Below, one piece after another: positions 59,401 to 64,000 of a DNA stretch of 64,000 nt. A model generated the notes under the pieces. That model worked only from the letters and a program-made list of their open reading frames with translations. It did not search any database and had not been told where the DNA came from. This stretch comes from Prunella strophiata (lineage: Eukaryota > Chordata > Aves > Passeriformes > Prunellidae). A program made the position numbers and the translations under genes. Each line of letters starts with the position of its first letter. Positions within the stretch are counted from its first letter, which is position 1. The stretch spans positions 16,011,585 to 16,075,584 of the forward strand of contig JAZBQD010000019.1 in the NCBI GenBank assembly GCA_036583965.1, written 5' to 3'.

Positions 59401-61261
59401 CAGTCCCTGCTCTCTGTGCCTGACTCATGGCTGACCAGCATGGCATTGCCAGGCAGCAGGAAAGCCAACTCTGGGGAGAGAAGAGGAATCTCACCTAACT
59501 GTGATTTTTTGTCACAGCCCTGCCCTTACAGATGCCCAGATACAATTCTTCTCATGTCCCTTCTGACCTCTCCTCTGACTTGTTTGAGATATTCACTTTG
59601 GGATGGAGTTAATTGCACCCTTAAAGCACCCCTTTCCTCAAAGCAGCTGCAGCCACCAGCTCAGACAGACACCAATATCTGGTCAGAAGTTTCTCATTGT
59701 TACTGCTCAAGGGACTCTAAATTACTGATCCTATAAGACAGCTCTTATGCCACCTGTGGAGGAGGAAATAGCATGAGTGGGTTGAGAATTTGCTTAATAT
59801 TTGGCTGAAGATGAAAGGAAGTACAAGAGATTGTGAGGAAGTCTGTTGTCTGACTCCTAGAAACCAGAGGCAGAACTAGAGGGACTGGAAGAGATTCTCT
59901 TGTTGCATGGAGGCAAAAAGGTCATTGGCAAAAGAGTTCATCTGCTCAGGCAGTGAGGAACGAACCAGAGGGCAGTAATATTTATGTATTCAAAATGCAG
60001 CTATTTTAAAGAATCCAGAGAACCAATCAGCCTGAAGAAGGGCATATTCAAGTGGTAAATCCTCCAGTGGGAATCCTTGTCCTCCACAGAAGAAGACAGT
60101 TCTGTCAGGGTTGACTGGGCTACATCATCCTGTTAAGGAGCTGTCAGTGAACAGGGTTAGACACAGGGTCAGAGCCAGGCATGTCTGTGGGAGGGTGGTG
60201 GGATACTTGCACACATACAGCTCAACCAATCATAACAAGGACACTTCTTTCTTCCTCCTTTCCACGTTCACTAATCAAAATTCAAGACAGACTTCTCTGT
60301 GCTGCCCCCACACTCCCCACCTTGAGGAAAGAGGTTATTAGGACAAAGATTGAAGGTGTTCAAGGTGCATGAGAAGTGAAACTGCAAGTTCCCTCTCCTA
60401 GCTGTGGCAGGGGCTGGCTGCAGGTCTATTCTGCTGGGGATCTGCAGGATCATGTGAAGCCTTTGCTGGGGGAGAAGGAAATCAGCAAAGCCTGCTGAGG
60501 CTGACAGTGGACAGCCTTTACCCTCCTGGCTCACCACTTAGCTGAGTCCCACCTAATACTGGAGCTGCAGGATCTCCTGGAATCGCTGGTCATTCCTGTG
60601 GTTCACTCCATATTCTGGGTCTTCCAGCTCCCAGCTTGTTTTAAGCCGACTTAAGGATCCACAAATAGCTCTGCATTGGTTCTCAGGTCCTCAAGAAACA
60701 GTTTTGAGCTTTCAAAGGAGCATGTATGTGTGTGCATGCATGCTTTTTCTGGCTGTACAGCTTTCACTGGGATGGAAAGTCCTACAGCTCTTTCTATATT
60801 CCCTCATGGATGTACATTAAACAGACCAGTCCAATCCTTAGCAAGGAGAGAAGCAGCACATTATTCCCTCACAGGATATGAATGAGAAGCAATAAAACAC
60901 CTCTAAACAGTTAAAAATAACATTTTTTCTCCCTAAAGGCAAATTATACCTATGGCAAAGAGGTGAACACCTCATTTTGGAGCTGGCAGTAGTCTTGCAA
61001 CAGACATCTCTTCTGTACCTCTGAGCTCTGAGGAGCACAAAGATGAATCAAGTGATTCCTCCAACCTGCCACTCAAAATCATCCTAGTCTTGTCCCTCCC
61101 TGTGAGACAGTGATTGACCCCTAAGCTGTATGCCACATGCAGGGAGTTCTCCATCCTTGTAGCAAAGCAGTGAACATGGAAGGCCAAGGGAATGCAGCTG
61201 TGAAGGGGAAAGTTTGCCTTTTGTGTTTCCAGTGAATTCAGCTCTGTGTGTGCAAACCTAT

Positions 61262-61296
<35 letters not shown>

Positions 61297-63094
61297 CATA
61301 CATAAAGTCATACACACACACATATATATATATATGTACACACATATATATATGTACACACATACACACTCACATCTCTTCTGCTTAAACTCTTCCCTTT
61401 AAAACAGTTATAAAGGGATTTTTCCCCTCACTGGTCTCCAGGTTTTAGAGCTGTTCCTCCAAGTGCTGGCAACCACAGAGCAGACTTCAATTCATGCTGC
61501 TCAGGTTTTAGGCAGTGGCTTATAATTCTGTAAAGCAGAGCCTGTGTCTGCATAATTCTTTCTCTCTCCTCACCTTCCCAAACCATGCCCAGGGATGAAT
61601 AAACCACAGTTACCTACCTAACTGTTCCTCAGTGTAGGAGGCTGGGTCTATCAGAGATTTCAACTCGGTGCTCTGCACTAAGTAACTCTTCAGCTGCGTC
61701 ATCATCAGCCGGATCTCTTGTAGCATCTCTGTGCTGGAAGTTTGCTTTGCCATCATCTCTAAACTGTACACTCTGTAGTCCCGCACCAGGTTGCCAAAGT
61801 ATGAATCCTTGTCCTGTGCCAGCTCCACTATCTTCTTCTGCAGCTTCCTGTCACTAGACAAAAAGACTGTGAAGACGTTGGACAGGTTCACCAAGGACAG
61901 CCTGTTTTTGGCCTTGGCCAGGATCACGGAGCGTGTCTTTTTACCAGATGAACTACTCAGCATCTCCAGGTCATCCTCTGTGCTGCTGGTGGAGTAGGAG
62001 TCTGGCTCAGATGTTGATGCCTGAGCCATGGTGCTGCCTCCCAGGTCCTCCAGGGACAGGTGTGACACTTCCAGTTCAGCTGAGCTGACAGATTTGTGGC
62101 CATGTCCCGGTTCAGTCTTGGTGTGTGTCCAAGTGGCACTGGCCGTCCCTGCGGCTGGGCTGCCCTTGCACACAGCCTGCCCTGCAGCCACAGCCATCTC
62201 TCCTGCTGCTCTTTCCTTTGGCTGGCAGGAGCTGGGGGTCCTTGGTGCCTGGGAAACTCTCTTCCTTCTCGGTGGTGGGATAGGAGGTGACTTTCCTTTC
62301 TCCATGATATTGCTTTGTATCTTAGGCATGTCCTCCTTCTTCTCTGCAGGTTCTGGCTTTGTCTCCTGAAACTGTGATACAGCCCTTTGGGGAACCTCCC
62401 CAGGGCATTTCTACAGCCTTTTTGCACAGCAGTGTTTTTTCTCTGCTCTCTGCACTTGTATCTTGGTTTTCTTCTGTCCCTTCCCCTTTCAGCATTTCAC
62501 AATGTTCCGGGTTACCCACACAGCTCTCTGAGCTCCTCTCACTGGGCCGCCTCCGCGGGGGAGCAGAGGGCTGGGAGCCCTTCCTGGGGCTCGCTGCCGA
62601 GGGCGCGCTGGCCGGGCAGCTCTGCTTCCTTTCTTCTTTATCCTCACCACCCTCAGTTTTCATTTCCTCCAAGCTCTTTCCTAGTGGCTCAATAAGTAGC
62701 TTGTTTTCTTCACAGGCAGTCGTGGGGTCCTGTGGGAGCTTCAGGGAAGATTTCTGAATGAGAGCATGAGGAGGTGGAGGGGGAGGAGGCCGTCGAGGAG
62801 ACCTCCTTTCAGTAATCATGGTGGCAGGGGGGAGTTCAATGCTCCCAAAGTGGCCTTTAGGAGAAGGTAGATCTGGAGGACAAAGATTGCTGCACTCTTC
62901 TATAAAAATAGGATTCACAAACCACAGCCTGTCATTTCCTATTGACAGCTCAATTTCACATGAGCAGTGGTTTGTGCTACTTGCAAAACACTGGGTAGAT
63001 CTTAAGCTGTCTGCCTGGGCAGTGCTGAAAGCAGAGTCTTTTGCAGGGTGGGATAAGTCCTGTCTTCTGTGGTTTAAATAGGAATCCCAGAAAT
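44127..63094 (-). CDS. RIN3: Ras and Rab interactor 3 (RIN3), partial: five 3' coding exons, about 795 residues
   Basis: RIN3 is a guanine-nucleotide exchange factor for Rab5-family GTPases on early endosomes, with SH2, proline-rich, RIN-homology, VPS9 and Ras-association domains. Exons in transcript order: 63094-61618, 59152-58844, 50277-50146, 46507-46344, 44435-44127. All junctions are GT-AG and phases join (1, 1, 1, 1, 0). The first exon encodes FWDSYLN...CEIELSIGNDRLWFVNPIFIEE, proline-rich SH3-type ligands and the RIN-homology block. The next three carry the VPS9 domain (YGADDFLPVLMYVLARSNLT, LGEGSYYLTTTYGVLEHIK) and the last two the RA domain. The SH2 and N-terminal exons must lie beyond 64000. 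Position beside LGMN and the sequence itself point to RIN3 rather than RIN1 or RIN2. The large exon needs one base fewer to stay in frame (see findings). RIN3 is convergent with LGMN. Confidence 0.95.
44436..46343 (-). other. RIN3: RIN3 intron between the last two exons
   Basis: A 1.9-kb intron with no further exon or named repeat visible. Overlapping plus ORFs at 45222-45626 and 45518-45847 look like chance. Confidence 0.7.
46344..46507 (-). CDS. RIN3: RIN3 exon, end of VPS9 domain and RA-domain start
   Basis: Acceptor CCTTTTGCAG before 46507, donor GTGCAG|GTAGCC at 46344. It encodes (G)SYYLTTTYGVLEHIKNYDK, then ITVTRQLSVEVQDSIHRWER and RRTLNKARASRSSVQ, almost identical to mammalian RIN3. 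The YYLTT segment belongs to the VPS9 catalytic face. Confidence 0.95.
46525..46560. repeat. 18-bp tandem duplication beside a RIN3 acceptor
   Basis: CTTGTATGAACATCACAC occurs twice head to tail at 46525-46542 and 46543-46560, starting 18 bp into the intron from the exon edge at 46507. Both copies are identical. Confidence 0.95.
47466..48010. repeat. 18-bp GC-rich minisatellite, about 30 units
   Basis: Roughly 30 tandem units with consensus GGGGCCATGCCCTGCTCC and a second variant GGGCCCATCCTCTGCTCC. Units 1-12 are nearly uniform. From about 47681 the units vary more, with several 17-, 19- and 22-bp units that shift the frame. Because 18 is a multiple of three and the unit lacks stops in most frames, ORFs of 392 codons on minus and 278 on plus run through it. 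No flanking sequence marks it as coding. Confidence 0.95.
50146..50277 (-). CDS. RIN3: RIN3 exon, VPS9 core
   Basis: Acceptor CTTTGCTCAG before 50277, donor GAGAAG|GTAAGA at 50146; starts and ends in phase 1. It encodes (G)KPYGADDFLPVLMYVLAR then SNLTEVLLNVEYMMELMDPA and LQLGEG. The Asp pair in ADDFLP aligns with the catalytic aspartate region of Rabex-5-type VPS9 domains. Confidence 0.95.
50278..58843 (-). other. RIN3: RIN3 intron, 8.6 kb
   Basis: No additional exon found on either strand. It contains an A-rich/T-rich imperfect inverted repeat at 52433-52511. Other content is unremarkable. Confidence 0.7.
52433..52511. repeat. A-rich arm followed by T-rich arm (imperfect inverted repeat)
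   Basis: An A/C stretch at 52434-52467 (AAAAAAAACCCAAAAAACAA type) is followed at once by a G/T stretch at 52469-52511 (GGGTTGTTTGTTTGTTGGTT type). The second arm roughly complements the first with mismatches. Confidence 0.75.
58844..59152 (-). CDS. RIN3: RIN3 exon, RIN-homology to VPS9 N-terminal half
   Basis: Acceptor TCTCTATGCAG before 59152, donor AATCCAG|GTACAG at 58844; phases 1 and 1. It encodes (E)VIAETALYKCVLKPLKEA, SLKEIHSKDGSLQQLKENQL, TTTTDLGVTTSVPE, and YSPEKKIAILLKTCKLIYDS ending MAQGNPG. It is nearly collinear with mammalian RIN3 and forms the helical bundle that precedes the VPS9 core. Confidence 0.95.
59153..61617 (-). other. RIN3: RIN3 intron, 2.5 kb
   Basis: It contains a CA/TA microsatellite (61262-61374). 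No exon or named mobile element recognised. Confidence 0.7.
61262..61374. repeat. Compound (CA)n/(TA)n microsatellite
   Basis: Alternating ACACAC and ATATAT blocks: CA run, 26-nt TA run, then repeated ACACATATATATATGTAC modules ending ACACATACACACTCACA. Alternating purine-pyrimidine throughout, apart from a short AAAGTC break near 61306. Confidence 0.95.
61618..63094 (-). CDS. RIN3: RIN3 large exon, proline-rich and RIN-homology region, with a reading-frame break
   Basis: Acceptor TGACAG before 63094 (preceded by a long poly-T), donor CAGTTAG|GTAGGT at 61618. The 5' part encodes FWDSYLN, then CEIELSIGNDRLWFVNPIFI, RRPPPPPPP and SAPPRRRPSERSS. The 3' part encodes SPPIPPPRRKRVSQ (SH3-ligand type; human RIN3 has the related PPVPPPRKKRIS), DSYSTSSTEDDLEM, and VELAQDKDSYFGNLVRDYRV with SLEMMAKQTSSTEMLQEIRL. 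The exon is 1477 nt, but its entry and exit phases require 1476 modulo 3. The upstream frame is open down to a stop at 62322-62324 and the downstream frame is open from 62410, so one extra base lies between. Homopolymers at 62398-62401 and 62389-62392 are the likeliest sites. Confidence 0.93.
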
Positions 63095-63098
63095 CTGT

Positions 63099-63133
<35 letters not shown>

Positions 63134-64000
63134 AAAAAGAAAAAAGACAAAAAGAAAAATGATGAAAAGAATTAGAGAGAATTTTAGATGCTAATAATAT
63201 GTAGAAAAACTTTTTATTGTTAAAGGAAATGGTACACAAATTTCAATGTCGAACTTTCAAACCTCTGCACAAAAACAGTGTGAAGAAAGAGTTGCCTGTT
63301 TTATGCATATAAAATTCTTCAAGCCAGGGGATAAGCTCAGAAGCTTCACCACAGTTCTCTCCCCTGTCAATTTTAGGACACTTACCTAATTGTTAACGCT
63401 GTTCAGCATTTTCAGGACGAGCAGGAAGGTACAAGTAACAAATACAAATAATTCTGAGAAGGGATCTATGCTTGTTCAGTGATCACTGCCCCCCAAATGC
63501 AAATAGCTGTGGATACCTGAGGAGAGGATGTGAAGACCCCAGGCACGTTGTGTCTGCCTCTTGCTCACAGCAGTGAGGTGCAGGTCTGAGATAGACAGCC
63601 AGAATCCAACATGCACCAGGAGACAACAGCTGAACATGACTCTGCTATGCAGCAAGCTCATGTGGCAGCCTGTTCTACACAGGGTCTGATCCTGCCTGCC
63701 AGGATTCCTTCCAGTCTGGAAATATGTGGTTTTAAACACCTTCCCCAGATTAGTGTTACCATTAGTCCATGGTTCTGGATGACTGTTACCTATAGCCATG
63801 GCCACTCTGCCTTGCACCTTGCCTTGAGGCTGTCTGCCTGCAGGTGCCAGAGAGAAAAGATGATGCAAAAGACTCTACACAGGAAGGAATGTATGATGAA
63901 GGACTAAGGAAGAGTTAACTACTTCAGTGCCTTCAACTATGACTGAAAAAGAAAGATGGTGTTTCACATGCAAGCAGTCATTTCTGTCAGAAATCTTTTA
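63095..64000 (-). other. RIN3: RIN3 upstream intron (partial)
   Basis: I looked for the SH2-coding RIN3 exon and found none. The 130-codon minus ORF at 63476-63868 has no RIN3 similarity. The SH2 domain exons are expected to the right of the window. Confidence 0.7.
63100..63131 (-). repeat. 32-nt pure poly-T tract adjoining the RIN3 splice acceptor
   Basis: Plus-strand poly-A of 32 nt, continued by A6G-type interruptions to about 63160. On the transcribed minus strand this is the polypyrimidine tract that ends 5 bases before the exon at 63094 (poly-T, GACAG, exon). Confidence 0.95.

Noticed and set aside
62322..62413. A tiny intron as the explanation of the RIN3 frame change
   Set aside because: At most about 90 bp is available, too short for a normal vertebrate intron. 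A single-base indel accounts for both the phase and the frames.
61957..62427. Third-frame 156-codon minus ORF bridging the RIN3 frame break
   Set aside because: Its sequence is unlike RIN3 in any species I know, whereas the two other frames each carry clear RIN3 blocks.

Overview
The window is nuclear DNA from a vertebrate, almost certainly a bird. It holds exons of three genes split by classical GT-AG introns, two unmethylated-type CpG islands, and diverged 3' ends of CR1-type LINEs, the dominant retroelement of birds and other sauropsids. The gene order is GOLGA5 (minus), LGMN (plus), RIN3 (minus), which is the established vertebrate RIN3-LGMN-GOLGA5 block (human 14q32). I cannot resolve the species from sequence alone.

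Layout. Positions 1-3560: the 5' end of GOLGA5 (golgin-84) on the minus strand, with its first coding exon (2038-2653) and its GC-rich promoter island (about 2990-3560), which carries a 22-bp tandem repeat of GC boxes. Positions 3560-10650: intergenic, with two CR1 fragments and a 282-nt almost pure pyrimidine tract. Positions 10650-11700: the LGMN CpG-island promoter with a noncoding first exon and a pair of inverted ZNF143-type sites. Positions 17258-36731: a complete 13-exon coding sequence for legumain (431 aa). All splice phases close and every active-site residue is present. Its 3' UTR runs to tandem AATAAA signals at 37432-37443. Positions about 37470-43600: intergenic, with one CR1 fragment. 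Positions 44127-63094: five 3' exons of RIN3 on the minus strand (proline-rich region, RIN-homology, VPS9 and RA domains). The SH2-coding exons lie beyond the right edge.

Functionally the three genes are neighbours rather than an operon. Golgin-84 is a Golgi tethering coiled coil. Legumain is a lysosomal asparaginyl endopeptidase. RIN3 is a Rab5-family exchange factor of early endosomes. All three act in the endomembrane system, but the sequence shows no co-regulation beyond similar GACGTGG motifs in the GOLGA5 and LGMN promoters.

The most unusual points are a one-base reading-frame break inside the large RIN3 exon, a 30-unit 18-bp GC-rich minisatellite in a RIN3 intron that keeps long ORFs open on both strands, a 32-nt pure poly-T tract adjoining a RIN3 splice acceptor, and the inverted ZNF143-type pair at LGMN. 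I found no new gene system, no CRISPR or prokaryotic feature, and no RNA gene I could support.
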